The notes: generated from the letters alone by a model not told the origin. A DNA stretch of 64,000 nt from Dyella nitratireducens (GCF_014642835.1 NZ_BMJA01000001.1:723115-787114); one strand, 5' to 3'; numbered from the stretch's first letter, positions 47,990-63,368 are shown. Program-made: numbers and translations.

Positions 47990-50116
47990 TCAGGCCTTCT
48001 TCATGACCTGTTCGGCGATATTGTTCGGCGCCGGCTCGTAATGATCGAATTCCATTGTGAAGGTGGCACGACCTTGCGTCTGAGAGCGAAGCGAGGTGGC
48101 GTAACCGAACATCTCGCCCAGCGGAATCATCGCATTGATGGTCTTGCCCGACGGTGTATCGTCAGAGCCCTGCAGCACACCACGACGCCGGCTTACGTCA
48201 CCCATCACGTCGCCGAGGTAATCCTCCGGCGTCACGACTTCGACCTTCATGATCGGCTCCAGCAGGATCGGCTGCGACTGCTTCGCGCCTTCCTTGAAGA
48301 GCTCTCTGAACGCGCCATGGGCGGCGATCTTGAAGGCCATTTCCGACGAGTCAACGTCGTGGTACGAACCGAACACCAGCTTCGCCTTGACGCCCACCAC
48401 CGGGAAGCCAGCAAGCTGACCGCTAGTGATGGATTCGCGCAAACCTTTTTCGACCGACGGGATGTATTCCTTCGGAACCACGCCGCCCGTAATATCGTTG
48501 ACGAACAGAAAGTCGTTCTTTACGTCGGGGTTCTTACGATCCTCGTCGGTCATCTTTGAGAACTCGATGACCACGTGACCGTACTGACCCTTACCACCCG
48601 ACTGCTTGGCGTGCTTGAAGTCCGCCTTGTATGCACCCTGGATGGTTTCGCGATAGGCCACCTGCGGCTTGCCAACATTGGCCTCCACATTGAACTCGCG
48701 ACGCATGCGGTCGACGATGATGTCCAGATGCAGTTCGCCCATGCCAGCGATGATTGTCTGACCGGATTCCTCGTCGGTGCGCACGCGGAACGATGGATCT
48801 TCCGCAGCCAAACGGCTGAGTGCGATACCCATCTTTTCCTGGTCTGACTTGGTCTTTGGCTCGACGGCCATCGAGATCACTGGCTCTGGGAACGTCATGC
48901 GCTCGAGAGTGATGATGTGATCCTGCGAGCACAACGTGTCACCGGTGGTTACGTCCTTCAGGCCGACCGCAGCAGCGATGTCGCCTGCGCGAACCTCCTT
49001 GATTTCCTGACGCTCATTGGCGTGCATCTGCAGGATACGGCCGATGCGCTCTTTCTTCGACTTCACCGGGTTGTACACGGCGTCGCCAGCATTCAACGTG
49101 CCCGAGTAGACGCGGAAAAAGGTCAAAGAACCCACAAACGGATCGGTCATGATCTTGAACGCGAGCGAAGAGAACGGCGCATTATCATCTGCAGCGCGCA
49201 TGTCTTCCTTTTCATTCTCGTCAATGCCTTTGACCGGCGGACGGTCGGCCGGCGATGGCAGCAACTGAATCACTGCGTCGAGCATGGCCTGCACGCCCTT
49301 GTTCTTGAAGGCGGTACCGCAGAACACGGGAATCAGCTTATTGGCGAGCGTGCCCGCACGAAGACCGCCAATGATGTCGTCCTCGGAGAGGTCACCCTCT
49401 TCCAGGTACTTATTCATCAGATCTTCGGAGGTTTCCGCCGCGGACTCGACCATGAAGTTGCGCGCATCGTCCGCTGCATCCTTCAAATTGGCCGGGATGT
49501 CCTTGTACTCGAATTTCATGCCCTGGGATTCCATATCCCAGTAGATCGCCTTCATCTTGACCAGGTCGATCACGCCCTCGAAATTGTCTTCGGCGCCGAT
49601 CGGCACCTGCATCGGCACCGGATGGGCACCCAGGCGCGACTTCAACTGCTCCACTACCTTGCCGAAATTGGCACCGGTGCGGTCCATCTTGTTGACGAAC
49701 GCGAGGCGCGGCACGTTGTACTTGTTAGCCTGACGCCACACCGTTTCGGACTGCGGTTGCACGCCACCGACGGCGCATAGCACGAACACCGCACCATCGA
49801 GCACTCGCAGTGAACGTTCCACTTCGATGGTGAAGTCTACGTGCCCTGGGGTGTCGATGATGTTGAAGCGGTGCTCAGGCAACGAACGATCCATTCCCTT
49901 CCAAAACGCCGTTGTTGCCGCCGACGTAATGGTGATGCCGCGCTCCTGCTCCTGCTCCATCCAATCCATCGTCGCTGCACCGTCATGCACCTCGCCAATC
50001 TTATGACTGACGCCGGTATAGAACAGGATTCGCTCCGTGGTCGTGGTCTTACCGGCATCGATGTGAGCCATGATGCCGAAGTTGCGATAGCGCTCGATGG
50101 GAGTGGTGCGTGCCAC
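47990..50116 (-). CDS. fusA: Elongation factor G
   Basis: A 708-residue EF-G, the GTPase that drives translocation and, with RRF, ribosome recycling. It has [16 protein letters not shown] (P-loop), DTPGHVDFT (G3) and [10 protein letters not shown] (G4), the domain II signature, and domain IV/V stretches ([32 protein letters not shown]). Length and domain content are normal. It is 30 nt downstream of rpsG in the str operon. Confidence 0.98.
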   Translation of the reverse strand: MARTTPIERYRNFGIMAHIDAGKTTTTERILFYTGVSHKIGEVHDGAATMDWMEQEQERGITITSAATTAFWKGMDRSLPEHRFNIIDTPGHVDFTIEVERSLRVLDGAVFVLCAVGGVQPQSETVWRQANKYNVPRLAFVNKMDRTGANFGKVVEQLKSRLGAHPVPMQVPIGAEDNFEGVIDLVKMKAIYWDMESQGMKFEYKDIPANLKDAADDARNFMVESAAETSEDLMNKYLEEGDLSEDDIIGGLRAGTLANKLIPVFCGTAFKNKGVQAMLDAVIQLLPSPADRPPVKGIDENEKEDMRAADDNAPFSSLAFKIMTDPFVGSLTFFRVYSGTLNAGDAVYNPVKSKKERIGRILQMHANERQEIKEVRAGDIAAAVGLKDVTTGDTLCSQDHIITLERMTFPEPVISMAVEPKTKSDQEKMGIALSRLAAEDPSFRVRTDEESGQTIIAGMGELHLDIIVDRMRREFNVEANVGKPQVAYRETIQGAYKADFKHAKQSGGKGQYGHVVIEFSKMTDEDRKNPDVKNDFLFVNDITGGVVPKEYIPSVEKGLRESITSGQLAGFPVVGVKAKLVFGSYHDVDSSEMAFKIAAHGAFRELFKEGAKQSQPILLEPIMKVEVVTPEDYLGDVMGDVSRRRGVLQGSDDTPSGKTINAMIPLGEMFGYATSLRSQTQGRATFTMEFDHYEPAPNNIAEQVMKKA

Positions 50117-50146
50117 GGTACTAACCTCGAATCCGTACGATACTGC

Positions 50147-50614
50147 TTACCAGCGATAGTGCGAGAAGGCCTTGTTGGCTTCTGCCATGCGGTGCGTTTC
50201 CTCACGCTTCTTGATGGCGCCACCGCGATTTTCGGAGGCTTCCAGCAGCTCGGCAGCCAGCTTACGCGGCATAGACGTTTCGCCACGCTTGCGCGCTGCC
50301 TCAATCGCCCAGCGCATAGCCAAAGCCATACGACGCCCGGGGCGCACTTCAACGGGTACCTGGTAAGTAGCACCGCCAACGCGGCGAGACTTCACCTCGA
50401 CCGCCGGGGCGATGTTGCCGAGAGCCTTTTCGACCAGTTGCACTGCCTCAGCATGCTTTTCGCCGATGTGATCCAGCGCGCCATATACGATGGATTCGGC
50501 CACAGACTTCTTGCCGCTCTTCATCACCATGTTGATGAAACGGGCGATGAGCTGGCTGCCGTGCTTGGGATCAGGCAGCACCAGACGGGCGGGATGGGAA
50601 CCTTTACGCGACAT
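50147..50614 (-). CDS. rpsG: 30S ribosomal protein S7
   Basis: A 155-residue S7, the primary binder of the 16S 3' major domain; in E. coli it represses the str operon by binding the rpsL-rpsG spacer. It has [20 protein letters not shown] and [20 protein letters not shown], then [20 protein letters not shown] and the terminal FSHYRW. The gene is intact, 16 nt after rpsL, in contrast to the shortened rpsL. Confidence 0.98.
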   Translation of the reverse strand: MSRKGSHPARLVLPDPKHGSQLIARFINMVMKSGKKSVAESIVYGALDHIGEKHAEAVQLVEKALGNIAPAVEVKSRRVGGATYQVPVEVRPGRRMALAMRWAIEAARKRGETSMPRKLAAELLEASENRGGAIKKREETHRMAEANKAFSHYRW

Positions 50615-50630
50615 AGTTACTGTCCTTCAA

Positions 50631-50906
50631 TTAGCTCTTCGGGCGCTTGGCGCCGTACTTCGAACGACTCTGGCGGCGCTTAGTAACGCCCGCGCAGTCG
50701 AGACTGCCGCGCCTAATGACCTCGTAGCCGTTGGTCAGGCGCACCTTGGCAACCTTACGCAAGGCCGAGTTCGGCTTTTTGGGGGTAGTGGTGTAAACGC
50801 GCGTGCAGACGCCGCGACGCTGCGGGCTGCTTTGCAGGGCCGGCGAAGCGCTCTTATAGCTCTTCGGGCTGCGGGATTTGCGCACCAGCTGATTGACTGT
50901 CGTCAT
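50631..50906 (-). CDS. rpsL: 30S ribosomal protein S12 with a 33-codon internal in-frame deletion
   Basis: S12 is essential for decoding accuracy in the 30S A site. The frame has only 91 codons, against about 124 in the family. Residues 1-64 are normal and include [18 protein letters not shown], the loop with the streptomycin-linked Lys, and VRLTNGYEV. Residues 66-91 are the normal end (RGSLDCAGV, then [11 protein letters not shown]). Between them the universally conserved segment [20 protein letters not shown] through GVRYHTV is absent, replaced by a single Arg at residue 65. Restoring 33 codons gives exactly 124, so the loss is a clean 99 nt with the junction near 50712. The missing part carries the second accuracy loop (Lys88/Pro91 in E. 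coli). A functional product is doubtful; assembly error or another rpsL elsewhere must be considered. Confidence 0.9.
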   Translation of the reverse strand: MTTVNQLVRKSRSPKSYKSASPALQSSPQRRGVCTRVYTTTPKKPNSALRKVAKVRLTNGYEVIRRGSLDCAGVTKRRQSRSKYGAKRPKS

Positions 50907-50932
50907 GCGAAGCTATTCCTGGGAAACATAAA

Positions 50933-50957
50933 GGCAGACCGACAAAACCGGTCTGCC
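50933..50957 (-). promoter_or_regulatory. 5' leader hairpin of the str operon
   Basis: A perfect 8-bp stem, GGCAGACC / GGTCTGCC, with a 9-nt loop. It would begin within a few bases of the transcription start predicted from the promoter at 50968-50997. On the minus strand it is followed by CTTTATGTTT, so it could also act as a weak second terminator for rpoC read-through. Confidence 0.6.
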
Positions 50958-50967
50958 AAGAAGCGGG

Positions 50968-50997
50968 AATTTAACATGGGCGCCTTACCTCAAGCAA
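50968..50997 (-). promoter_or_regulatory. Sigma-70-type promoter of the str operon
   Basis: On the minus strand TTGCTT (50997-50992), an 18-nt spacer and TAAATT (50973-50968). It lies between the rpoC terminator and rpsL, about 60 nt before the rpsL start codon, the expected place for a promoter serving rpsL-rpsG-fusA-tuf. Confidence 0.65.
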
Positions 50998-51027
50998 GGA
51001 AACACCCGCCGTCCTAGACTCGAACAC

Positions 51028-51048
51028 GAGGCGCATTCCATGCGCCTC
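51028..51048 (-). terminator. Probable terminator hairpin after rpoC
   Basis: An 8-bp perfect stem (GAGGCGCA / TGCGCCTC) with a 5-nt loop, 33 nt past the rpoC stop. The following bases on the minus strand (GTGTTCG) give only a weak U-tract, so termination may be partial. Confidence 0.55.
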
Positions 51049-51081
51049 ATTTCGTATGTCGGCGAGCAAGCCGGGGGGGGC

Positions 51082-55293
<4,212 letters not shown>

Positions 55294-55318
55294 TGCATAA
55301 GCTCCTGTAACCCGCGGG

Positions 55319-58300
55319 TTACTTGATCTCTTCCAGGTCGATGTCGATGCCGAGCGAGCGGATTTCCTTCACAAGCACGTTGAAGGATTCCGGCATGCCC
55401 GCCGCCATCTCGTGGTTACCGTCGACGATGTTCTTGTACATCTGGTTGCGGCCCTGTACGTCGTCGGACTTCACCGTGAGCATTTCCTGCAGGGTGTAAG
55501 CCGCGCCGTAGGCCTCGAGCGCCCAGACTTCCATTTCGCCGAAACGCTGACCGCCGAACTGCGCCTTACCGCCCAGCGGCTGCTGGGTGACGAGCGAGTA
55601 CGGACCCGTCGAACGCGCGTGCATCTTGTCGTCGACCAAGTGGTTGAGTTTCAGGTAGTGCATGTAGCCAACGGTGACCGGACGATCAAACGCTTCGCCG
55701 GTGCGACCGTCGAACAGCGTGGTCTGGCCCGACTCCGGCAGTTCCGCCAGCCTCAGCATCGCCTTCAGCTCCGCTTCCTCGGCACCGTCGAACACCGGCG
55801 TGGCCATTGGCACACCATCCTGAAGGTTGTTCGCCAAGGTGAGGATTTCCTCATCGCTAAGCGACTTCAGGTCGACGTGCTGCACGGCACCGGCGACGTG
55901 GTGGTTGTAGATCTGATCGAGGAACTCACGGATCTTCGCCACCTTCTCCTGCGCTTCGAGCATCTGCTGGATCTTCTTGCCCAGACCTTTCGCGGCCCAG
56001 CCCAAGTGCACTTCCAGAATCTGACCGATGTTCATACGCGAAGGCACGCCCAGCGGGTTCAGGCAGATGTCGATCGACGTACCGTCAGCCATGTACGGCA
56101 TGTCTTCCACCGGCACCACGTTCGATACCACACCCTTGTTACCGTGACGACCCGCCATCTTGTCGCCCGGCTGGATGCGGCGCTTCACGGCCAGGAACAC
56201 CTTGACCATCTTCAGCACGCCCGGCGCGAGGTCATCGCCCTGGGTGATCTTCGCCTGCTTCTCCTTGAAACGCTTGTCGAACTCTTCCTTGTGGCGCTTG
56301 ACCTGTTCGGATGCGCGCTCGAGGAATTCGACCGTGGCTTCGTCCTTCGGATTGACCTTGAACCAATCGTCCTTCTTCAGGCCATCGAGATACTCGTTGG
56401 TGATCTCAGCGCCGCGCTTGAGGCCAGCCGGACCGCTGTTGGCGACCTTGCCAACAAGCTGCGCACGCATACGGTTGTAGATCGCGCCTTCGAGGATGCG
56501 GAACTGGTCGTCGAAGTCCTTACGGATTCGCTTGATTTCCATTTCCTCGATCTGGCGGGCGCGCTTGTCCTTCTCGATACCATCGCGCGTGAACACCTGC
56601 ACGTCGATAACGGTGCCATCCATGCCCGGCGGAACACGCAGCGAGCTGTCCTTCACATCGGACGCCTTTTCGCCAAAGATCGCGCGGAGCAGTTTCTCTT
56701 CTGGCGTGAGCTGGCTCTCGCCCTTCGGCGTGACCTTGCCGACCATGATGTCGCCGGCCTTCACTTCCGCACCGATGTACACAATGCCGGATTCGTCCAG
56801 ACGTGCCAGCGCCTGTTCACCCACGTTCGGGATGTCGGCGGTGATTTCTTCGGCACCCAGCTTCGTATCACGCGCGATACAGGACAGCTCCTCAATGTGG
56901 ATCGAGGTGTAGCGGTCTTCTTGCACGACGCGCTCGGAGAGCAGAATCGAGTCTTCGAAGTTGTAGCCGTTCCACGGCATGAAGGCGATCAGCATGTTCT
57001 GGCCGAGCGCAAGTTCGCCCAGATCCGTCGAGGAGCCGTCGGCCAGCGTGTCGCCCTTCGCCACGACGTCACCGACGTTCACCAGCGGACGCTGATTGAG
57101 GTTGGTGTTCTGGTTGGAGCGGGTGTACTTGGTCAGCGTGTAGATATCGACGCCAGCGTCGTTCTCGCCAACTTCGGCCTCGTTCACGCGCACCACGATA
57201 CGTGCGGCATCGACCTGGTCGATCACGCCACCGCGCTTGGCGGTGACGATGACGCCCGAGTCACGCGCCACAGCGCGCTCGATGCCGGTACCAACCAGCG
57301 GAGTCTGCGAGCGCAGGGTCGGCACGGCCTGACGCTGCATGTTCGCGCCCATCAGCGCGCGGTTCGCATCGTCGTGCTCCAGGAATGGCACGAGCGCCGC
57401 CGCGACCGACACGGTCTGCATCGGCGAAACGTCCATGTAGTTGATCTCGGCCGACGGGCGCAACTCGGATTCACCGCGGAAACGGCAGGACACGAAGTCT
57501 TCGACGAAGCGTCCGTCCTTGAGCGGCGAGTTCGCCTGCGCGATCACGTGGTCGCCCTCTTCGATCGCCGACAGATATTCCACCTGGTTGGTGACCTTGC
57601 CGTCCACGACTTTGCGGTACGGCGTCTCGAGGAAGCCGTACTGGTTGGTACGCGCGTACACGGCGAGCGAGTTGATCAGGCCGATGTTCGGACCTTCCGG
57701 CGTTTCGATGGTGCAGACGCGGCCATAGTGAGTCGGATGCACGTCGCGCACTTCGAAGCCTGCGCGCTCGCGCGTCAGACCGCCTGGACCCAGTGCAGAT
57801 ACGCGACGCTTATGCGTCACTTCCGACAGCGGGTTGTTCTGGTCCATGAACTGCGAGAGCTGCGAGGAACCAAAGAACTCCTTCACCGCTGCCGCGACTG
57901 GCTTGGCGTTGATCAGATCCTGCGGGGTCAGGCCATCGGCTTCGGCGAGCGACAGGCGCTCGCGCACGGCGCGCTCCACGCGCACCAAGCCGATGCGGAA
58001 GGTGTTTTCCGCCATTTCACCCACCGAGCGAACGCGACGGTTGCCGAGATGGTCGATGTCGTCCACCGTGCCATGACCGTTCTTGATGTCGATCAGCACT
58101 TTCAGCACATCGAGGATGTCGGACTGATCACCCTGCGAGGCCACCAGCGTCTGTGCCTCTTCACTCTTCAGCTCGCCGAAGTACTTTTGGTCGAACAACA
58201 CACCCGGGCCGAGGATGTCCTTGCGGCCGACGCGGCGGTTGAACTTCATGCGACCCACGGCCGACAGGTCGTAACGATCGAAGGTAAAGAACAGATTGAA

Positions 58301-59476
58301 GAACAGGTTCTGCGCTGCTTCCTTGGTCGGCGGCTCGCCCGGGCGCATCATGCGATAGATTTCCACCAGCGCTTCAAGCTGCGTCTTGGTGTTGTCTATG
58401 CGCAGGGTGTGCGAGATGTACGCGCCACGATCGAGATCGTTCACGTACAGCGTAGGCAACGTTTCAATACCGGCCTTGCGGAAGTTTTCCAGCTGCTCAG
58501 CAGTGATTTCGTCGTTCGCCGACGCCAACAGTTCGCCGGTCTTCGGATCAACGATGTCGATGGCCAGAATGCGACCAACCGGGTAGTCATCCGGCACTTC
58601 CAGCGCAGTGATGTTCTCCGCGGCAAGCTGGCGCACGTGACGCGCCGTGATGCGCTTGCCGGCTTCCACCAGCACCTTCTCACCGATCATCAGATCGAAG
58701 CTCAGCGTTTCACCGCGCAAACGCTCGGCGACCAGCTCCAACGTGGTGCCACCCTTCTTGCCCAGGTGGAACACGTTGTGCTCGAAGAAGATGGTGAGCA
58801 TCTCTTCATTGCTGTAGCCAAGCGCGCGCAACAACACTGTCACCGGTAACTTGCGGCGACGGTCGATACGGGTGAACAGGGCGTCCTTCGGGTCGAATTC
58901 GAAATCCAACCACGAGCCGCGGTAAGGAATCACGCGTGCAGAGAACAGCAGCTTGCCAGAGCTGTGCGTCTTGCCACGATCGTGGTCGAAGAACACACCC
59001 GGCGAGCGATGCAGCTGCGACACGATCACGCGTTCGGTGCCGTTGATGATGAAGGTACCGGTATCGGTCATGAGCGGAATTTCGCCCATGTAGACTTCTT
59101 GCTCCTTCACGTATTTGACGGCCTTCTTCGAGGCCGGACTGTCCTTGTCATAGATCACCAGACGCACGGTTACGCGCAGTGGGGCACCGAACGTCATGCC
59201 ACGGTTACGGCATTCACGCTCGTCGAACGGCGGCTCACCGAGACGGTAATCAACGTATTCAAGGGCCGCGTTGCCCGAATAGCTGACGATCGGGAACACG
59301 GACTTCAAGGCGGCGTGCAGACCTTTGTCTTCGCGCTGCTTGGGAGCAATGTCCTCTTGCAGGAATTCACGGTAGGAATCGGTCTGGATTGTCAGCAGGT
59401 TGGGCACGCCCAGTACGGGCGGACGCTTGCCGAAATCCTTGCGGATACGCTTCTTCTCGGTAAACGAGTAGGTCAT
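55319..59476 (-). CDS. rpoB: RNA polymerase beta subunit
   Basis: A 1385-residue beta subunit starting [19 protein letters not shown] at the ATG 59476; the frame is open 35 codons further but without similarity. The rifampicin-binding cluster reads [20 protein letters not shown] followed by [10 protein letters not shown], with wild-type residues at the positions commonly mutated in resistant strains. The catalytic [15 protein letters not shown] motif and the C-terminal clamp-proximal region are complete. A 332-nt spacer separates it from rplL. Confidence 0.99.
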   Translation of the reverse strand: MTYSFTEKKRIRKDFGKRPPVLGVPNLLTIQTDSYREFLQEDIAPKQREDKGLHAALKSVFPIVSYSGNAALEYVDYRLGEPPFDERECRNRGMTFGAPLRVTVRLVIYDKDSPASKKAVKYVKEQEVYMGEIPLMTDTGTFIINGTERVIVSQLHRSPGVFFDHDRGKTHSSGKLLFSARVIPYRGSWLDFEFDPKDALFTRIDRRRKLPVTVLLRALGYSNEEMLTIFFEHNVFHLGKKGGTTLELVAERLRGETLSFDLMIGEKVLVEAGKRITARHVRQLAAENITALEVPDDYPVGRILAIDIVDPKTGELLASANDEITAEQLENFRKAGIETLPTLYVNDLDRGAYISHTLRIDNTKTQLEALVEIYRMMRPGEPPTKEAAQNLFFNLFFTFDRYDLSAVGRMKFNRRVGRKDILGPGVLFDQKYFGELKSEEAQTLVASQGDQSDILDVLKVLIDIKNGHGTVDDIDHLGNRRVRSVGEMAENTFRIGLVRVERAVRERLSLAEADGLTPQDLINAKPVAAAVKEFFGSSQLSQFMDQNNPLSEVTHKRRVSALGPGGLTRERAGFEVRDVHPTHYGRVCTIETPEGPNIGLINSLAVYARTNQYGFLETPYRKVVDGKVTNQVEYLSAIEEGDHVIAQANSPLKDGRFVEDFVSCRFRGESELRPSAEINYMDVSPMQTVSVAAALVPFLEHDDANRALMGANMQRQAVPTLRSQTPLVGTGIERAVARDSGVIVTAKRGGVIDQVDAARIVVRVNEAEVGENDAGVDIYTLTKYTRSNQNTNLNQRPLVNVGDVVAKGDTLADGSSTDLGELALGQNMLIAFMPWNGYNFEDSILLSERVVQEDRYTSIHIEELSCIARDTKLGAEEITADIPNVGEQALARLDESGIVYIGAEVKAGDIMVGKVTPKGESQLTPEEKLLRAIFGEKASDVKDSSLRVPPGMDGTVIDVQVFTRDGIEKDKRARQIEEMEIKRIRKDFDDQFRILEGAIYNRMRAQLVGKVANSGPAGLKRGAEITNEYLDGLKKDDWFKVNPKDEATVEFLERASEQVKRHKEEFDKRFKEKQAKITQGDDLAPGVLKMVKVFLAVKRRIQPGDKMAGRHGNKGVVSNVVPVEDMPYMADGTSIDICLNPLGVPSRMNIGQILEVHLGWAAKGLGKKIQQMLEAQEKVAKIREFLDQIYNHHVAGAVQHVDLKSLSDEEILTLANNLQDGVPMATPVFDGAEEAELKAMLRLAELPESGQTTLFDGRTGEAFDRPVTVGYMHYLKLNHLVDDKMHARSTGPYSLVTQQPLGGKAQFGGQRFGEMEVWALEAYGAAYTLQEMLTVKSDDVQGRNQMYKNIVDGNHEMAAGMPESFNVLVKEIRSLGIDIDLEEIK

Positions 59477-59808
59477 GGTCGGTGACGCCTCGGTTCGCTG
59501 TGGCGCCGGTGGTGCACACACCGGCAAAATGAAAAAAATTTTGGAGGGGGAATCGAGGATGAAGAGTCGTAACCCGTTCATCCTCCATGCCCCGACTCCG
59601 GCACTTCCTTCGCCGCGCTGAAAAGGCCCATGCCTGTTTCAGCTTGGATGAGCTGAACACCAGAGTGTCCAGTTCATTGACGACAGGCCTTCCTGCCCTG
59701 CGTAGGTCGCTTCGGGCGAGCATTTCGCCGAAGCGGGCAAAGCCCGGGGACTTACGCCCCCAGGCTTGCGTGACGCTGGATCAAACTGACGGCGCGCAAG
59801 GGCGCCAA
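59477..59808 (-). promoter_or_regulatory. rplL-rpoB intergenic region with hairpins (attenuator candidate)
   Basis: A 332-nt non-coding spacer. Just after the rplL stop the minus strand has GGCGC-CCTTGC-GCGCC. Near 59709-59736 a long imperfect stem pairs CGCTTCG...GCGA with TCGC...CGAAGCG. In E. coli an attenuator and an RNase III site in the same place set the ratio of L7/L12 to RNA polymerase subunits. Here that role is inferred from position and structure. I see no separate gene. Confidence 0.5.
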
Positions 59809-60180
59809 TTACTTCAGTTCGACCTTGGCGCCGGCGGCTTCGAGGTCCTTCTTGAACTTCTCGGCGTCTTCCTTCGACACGGCTTCCTTCAGGACGCCAC
59901 CCGACTCGGTCAGGTCCTTGGCTTCCTTCAGGCCGAGGCCGGTGATCGCGCGAACGGCCTTGATCACGTCGACCTTCTTGTCGCCGGCGTTCACGAGAAC
60001 GACGTCGAATTCAGTCTTCTCTTCGACAGCCGGAGCTGCAGCACCACCACCACCAGCCATGACGACCGGGGCGGCAGCAGACACACCAAACTTTTCTTCG
60101 ATGGCCTTCACCAGCTCCATCACTTCCATGAGCGACTTGGCGGCTACGGCTTCAACGATCTGTTCGTTGGTAAGGGACAT
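59809..60180 (-). CDS. rplL: 50S ribosomal protein L7/L12
   Basis: A 123-residue L7/L12, the multi-copy stalk protein that recruits translation GTPases. The N-terminal dimerisation helices are [20 protein letters not shown]; an Ala/Gly-rich hinge ([19 protein letters not shown]) follows; the C-terminal factor-binding domain has [20 protein letters not shown], then [12 protein letters not shown]. It lies 44 nt after rplJ. Confidence 0.98.
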   Translation of the reverse strand: MSLTNEQIVEAVAAKSLMEVMELVKAIEEKFGVSAAAPVVMAGGGGAAAPAVEEKTEFDVVLVNAGDKKVDVIKAVRAITGLGLKEAKDLTESGGVLKEAVSKEDAEKFKKDLEAAGAKVELK

Positions 60181-60224
60181 TGTTGTTTCCTCTGGAAATT
60201 GTATTCAGTTGAATCGCGTCGAAC

Positions 60225-60746
60225 TTAGGCAGACGCGGCTTCGGCTGGAGCTTCGCCACCACCCTGCTTGTCAGCCACGGCCTTGACGGCGCGCGCAAAC
60301 ATTGCTGCGGGTTCGGCCAGCACACGGGCCAGCATGGCAAGGGCTTCTTCACGGGTCGGCAGCGAGGCCAGCACATCGACGTGCGCAGCTGGCAACAGCT
60401 TGCCTTCCACCGAGACGACCTTCGCCTTCAGCTTGTCGTTGCTCTTGGCAAATTCCTTGATCAGACGACCGGCAGCGCCGGGTTCTTCCGTCGAGAATGC
60501 GTACAGGAGCGGGCCGGTCAGGGCGTCTTTGACGACCTCAAACTCGGTGCCCACCACGGCGCGCGAAGCGAGCGTATTCTTGACGACTTTCAAGAACACA
60601 CCGGACTCGCGGGCCTTCTTGCGCATCGCGGTCATTTGTTCGACCGTGGTGCCCGCATACTCGGCAGCGACCAAGGAGTGAGCCTTCGCGGCCACGGCGG
60701 CCAGTTCGGCGACTACTTCTTGCTTCTGAGAGAGATTCAGAGCCAT
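60225..60746 (-). CDS. rplJ: 50S ribosomal protein L10
   Basis: A 173-residue L10, the base of the L7/L12 stalk. It has [20 protein letters not shown], then [20 protein letters not shown] and a C-terminal Ala-rich helix that binds L12 dimers. TTGGAGGAG precedes the ATG. In E. coli the L10-L12 complex represses this operon through the leader; the same leader type seems present at 60790-60905. Confidence 0.97.
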   Translation of the reverse strand: MALNLSQKQEVVAELAAVAAKAHSLVAAEYAGTTVEQMTAMRKKARESGVFLKVVKNTLASRAVVGTEFEVVKDALTGPLLYAFSTEEPGAAGRLIKEFAKSNDKLKAKVVSVEGKLLPAAHVDVLASLPTREEALAMLARVLAEPAAMFARAVKAVADKQGGGEAPAEAASA

Positions 60747-60789
60747 ATCACTCCTCCAAATTAAATCCGCTTACGGCTCCTGCCGCTTG

Positions 60790-60905
60790 CGGTCCTGAGC
60801 GATGCCTTCCTTGACATCGGGGACGTGAGAGTCCCGGGTGGTGGCCTTTCCAGAGAAATTCCAGAAGGGGCAGCACCATCTACGCAGGCCTGGCCAGAGC
60901 CGGAT
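60790..60905 (-). ncRNA. L10 leader-like cis-regulatory RNA
   Basis: The rplA-rplJ spacer (60747-61076, 330 nt) has no gene. In its rplJ-proximal part, on the minus strand, GCGTAGATGGTGCTGCCCC pairs around a TCTGGAATTTCTCTGGA hairpin with AAAGGCCACCACCC. This gives the bulged, K-turn-like arrangement typical of L10 leaders. A GGGAC/GTCCC hairpin follows at 60821-60836. Structure was judged by eye; a covariance-model search for the L10 leader family would settle it. Confidence 0.55.
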
Positions 60906-61076
60906 TAAGCGACCTCGTTGGCGGCGACGGCGATTCCTTTGCCAATTCGAGCTCCATGCCCGTCGTCGTCGCGCGCTGGTCGCGCCTGCGGTCTTTGACG
61001 GCGGCTCCGGCTACTGCCAGGGCTGCCCTCAAAAACTTGCCTGCGCGAAATAGCTTCCACGCAGGACTTGAATGTC

Positions 61077-61787
61077 TTACTTGGCCGAGGCAGCACTCAG
61101 GGTCGACGTATCGACCGGCACACCCACGCCCATCGTGCTGGACAGCGCAACCTTCTGCAGGTACTGGCCCTTGGCCGTGGCCGGCTTCGCCTTCATCAGA
61201 TCGGCGATCAGTGCATTCAGGTTGTCAGCAAGCTGTGCTGCTTCGAAGTTGGCCTTGCCGATGGTGGCGTGGATGATGCCCGCCTTGTCGTTGCGGAACT
61301 TCACCTGGCCAGCCTTGGCGTTCTTCACGGCCGTGACGACGTCAGCGGTGACCGAGCCGTCCTTCGGGTTCGGCATCAAGCCGCGGGGGCCGAGCAACTG
61401 ACCCAATTTACCGACCACGCGCATGGCGTCCGGCGTAGCAATCACGCGACCGAAATCGAGATCACCCGCCTGCATGCGCTCGGCCAAGTCGTCCATGCCG
61501 ACAGCGTCGGCACCAGCGGCCTTGGCAGCCTCAGCCTTTTCACCGGCCGGGCAAAACACGGCGACTTTGATGGTCTTGCCGGTGCCGTGCGGCAGCAACG
61601 ACGAGCCGCGCACACCTTGATCGGACTTCTTGGCGTCAATGCCGAGGCGCACAGCGACGTCGACGGATTCGACGAACTTCGCCTTGGCGTTGTTCTTGAC
61701 GATATTGAGAGCTTCATCCAGGCCATAGACCTTGCCCGGCTGCACTGCGGCCTGAGCGGCCTTCAAACGCTTCGTAAGCTTTGCCAT
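61077..61787 (-). CDS. rplA: 50S ribosomal protein L1
   Basis: A 236-residue L1, the mobile stalk protein at the E site and, in E. coli, the repressor of rplK-rplA. It has [39 protein letters not shown] and the signature [20 protein letters not shown]. It follows rplK after 3 nt, the conserved pair. Confidence 0.98.
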   Translation of the reverse strand: MAKLTKRLKAAQAAVQPGKVYGLDEALNIVKNNAKAKFVESVDVAVRLGIDAKKSDQGVRGSSLLPHGTGKTIKVAVFCPAGEKAEAAKAAGADAVGMDDLAERMQAGDLDFGRVIATPDAMRVVGKLGQLLGPRGLMPNPKDGSVTADVVTAVKNAKAGQVKFRNDKAGIIHATIGKANFEAAQLADNLNALIADLMKAKPATAKGQYLQKVALSSTMGVGVPVDTSTLSAASAK

Positions 61788-61790
61788 GTC

Positions 61791-62219
61791 TTAACCCTCC
61801 ACCACCAGGCCCATGCTACGCGCGCTACCGGCGATGGTGCGCACTGCGGCATCCAGATCAGCAGCCGTGAGATCCGGCTCCTTCTGCTTGGCAACGTCTT
61901 CCAGTTGCTTGCGCGTGATCTTGCCAACCTTGTCGGTGTTCGGCTTGGACGATCCCTTGGCGACGCCCGTGACCTTCTTGATCAGTACCGATGCCGGAGG
62001 TGTCTTGGTGATAAAGGTAAAAGTACGGTCCGAGTAGGCCGTGATGATGACCGGGATCGGAAGACCCGGCTCCATCTTCTGCGTGGCGGCGTTGAACGCC
62101 TTGCAGAACTCCATAATGTTCAGGCCGCGCTGACCGAGGGCCGGTCCCACGGGAGGCGACGGGTTAGCCTGACCGGCCTTGACCTGCAGCTTGATATAAC
62201 CGACAACTTTCTTTGCCAT
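61791..62219 (-). CDS. rplK: 50S ribosomal protein L11
   Basis: A 142-residue L11 of the GTPase-associated centre, target of thiostrepton and needed for stringent-response activation. It has [20 protein letters not shown], then [20 protein letters not shown] and the C-terminal RNA-binding segment ending [16 protein letters not shown]. The ATG at 62219 is the usual start. Confidence 0.98.
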   Translation of the reverse strand: MAKKVVGYIKLQVKAGQANPSPPVGPALGQRGLNIMEFCKAFNAATQKMEPGLPIPVIITAYSDRTFTFITKTPPASVLIKKVTGVAKGSSKPNTDKVGKITRKQLEDVAKQKEPDLTAADLDAAVRTIAGSARSMGLVVEG

Positions 62220-62320
62220 TTGAGGTTTCCTCGCGAGTTCTAGCGCCCTGCGGCTCCTCGCCGTATACATTCCCTGTTGAGAGGAGAGCCCACGATCCCG
62301 CGGACTCCAGAAATACGGAC

Positions 62321-62345
62321 ACGCCGAGTCAAAAGACTCCGGCGT
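62321..62345 (-). promoter_or_regulatory. 5' leader hairpin of the rplK operon
   Basis: ACGCCGAGTC and GACTCCGGCGT pair with one bulged base around an AAAA loop. The hairpin begins a few bases after the transcription start expected from the promoter at 62355-62383. The same arrangement (hairpin directly at the 5' end) is seen at the rpsL operon, suggesting a role in mRNA stability or early attenuation. Confidence 0.6.
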
Positions 62346-62354
62346 GAACCGAAT

Positions 62355-62383
62355 AGTTTAGAGATGATCCGGGCTTTAAGCAA
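62355..62383 (-). promoter_or_regulatory. Sigma-70-type promoter of rplKAJL-rpoBC
   Basis: On the minus strand TTGCTT (62383-62378), a 17-nt spacer and TAAACT (62360-62355). It lies in the nusG-rplK gap, the position of the L11 operon promoter in other gammaproteobacteria. Confidence 0.75.
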
Positions 62384-62404
62384 GCCCTGTGCCGAATGGG
62401 TAGA

Positions 62405-62965
62405 TCAGGCCTTCTCGACCTGCCCGAACTCCAGCTCGACCGGTGTGGAGCGCCCAAAAATCAGCACCGCCACGCGCAACCGACTCTTCTCGTAATTGAC
62501 TTCTTCGACTACACCGTTGAAGTCGTTGAACGGGCCATCGATGACGCGAACCATTTCGCCCGGCTCGAACAGCACCTTGGGCTTGGGCTTGTCCACACCT
62601 TCACGGACGCGGCTGAGAATCGTATCGGCTTCGCTATCGCGGATTGGCATGGGACGATCGGCCGTACCGCCGATAAAGCCCATCACCTTGGGCGTTTCCT
62701 TCACCAAATGCCAGCATTCGTCATCGATGCGCGGCGCCTTGCCTTCGGTATCGGTTTCGATCTGCACCAGCACATAGCCAGGGAAGAACTTGCGCTCGCT
62801 GCGGCGCTTCTGGCCGCTGCGCATTTCCACGACTTCCTCGGTGGGCACCAGCACTTCGCCGAACTTCTCTTCCATGCCGGCACGATGGATGCGCTCGATC
62901 AGCGATTTCTTAACCTGGTTCTCGAACCCGGAATAAGCATGGACGACATACCAACGCTTGCTCAT
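62405..62965 (-). CDS. nusG: Transcription termination/antitermination protein NusG
   Basis: A 186-residue NusG linking RNA polymerase with Rho or with S10 on the ribosome. The NGN domain has [20 protein letters not shown] and [11 protein letters not shown]; the KOW domain has [20 protein letters not shown] followed by [20 protein letters not shown]. It lies 10 nt after secE, the conserved secE-nusG pair. Confidence 0.98.
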   Translation of the reverse strand: MSKRWYVVHAYSGFENQVKKSLIERIHRAGMEEKFGEVLVPTEEVVEMRSGQKRRSERKFFPGYVLVQIETDTEGKAPRIDDECWHLVKETPKVMGFIGGTADRPMPIRDSEADTILSRVREGVDKPKPKVLFEPGEMVRVIDGPFNDFNGVVEEVNYEKSRLRVAVLIFGRSTPVELEFGQVEKA

Positions 62966-62975
62966 TGCGGTCTCC

Positions 62976-63368
62976 TCAAGAACCCAGCTTCAGTAACCAG
63001 TCGAGCACGACCGACTTCAGGATCAGGTCAATCAACCCCAACAGCAGAGAGAGTACGACGACCACAAGAATAATGATGCCGGTGGTCTTGATCGTCTCGT
63101 CCCGTGTGGGCCAGACCACCTTGCGCATTTCGAACTGCGACTCGGCAAGGAAGTGACGCGTGCGGCGACCTGGCGCCGTAAAGGCAGCAATCGCCAGGGC
63201 GATGATCACGGCAACCAGGATGGTAATCAGACGCAGCGGGGAGGCCGCACCGATATTTCCGAGATAGGTATAGCCGACGATACCGGCCGCCAGCACCAGC
63301 ACGGCCAGCACCAGCTTGCCGATATCGGCACCGCTCGTGCCTTTGGACTGTTCAGCCTTGGTATTCAT
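62976..63368 (-). CDS. secE: Preprotein translocase subunit SecE
   Basis: A 130-residue SecE that clamps SecY in the inner membrane. There are three predicted membrane segments (about residues 17-35, 43-62 and 96-122) and the conserved amphipathic segment [20 protein letters not shown] before the last one. The ATG at 63368 ([10 protein letters not shown]) gives the length of E. coli SecE; in-frame ATGs at 63377 and 63401 would add 3 or 11 residues and no strong ribosome-binding site distinguishes them. Confidence 0.94.
   Translation of the reverse strand: MNTKAEQSKGTSGADIGKLVLAVLVLAAGIVGYTYLGNIGAASPLRLITILVAVIIALAIAAFTAPGRRTRHFLAESQFEMRKVVWPTRDETIKTTGIIILVVVVLSLLLGLIDLILKSVVLDWLLKLGS

Noticed and set aside
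55412..58849. Open frame of 1145 codons on the plus strand opposite rpoB
   Set aside because: It lies entirely antisense to a gene with near-invariant motifs; such long antisense frames are a by-product of GC-rich third positions. The translation is His/Arg/Val-rich without any recognisable domain.
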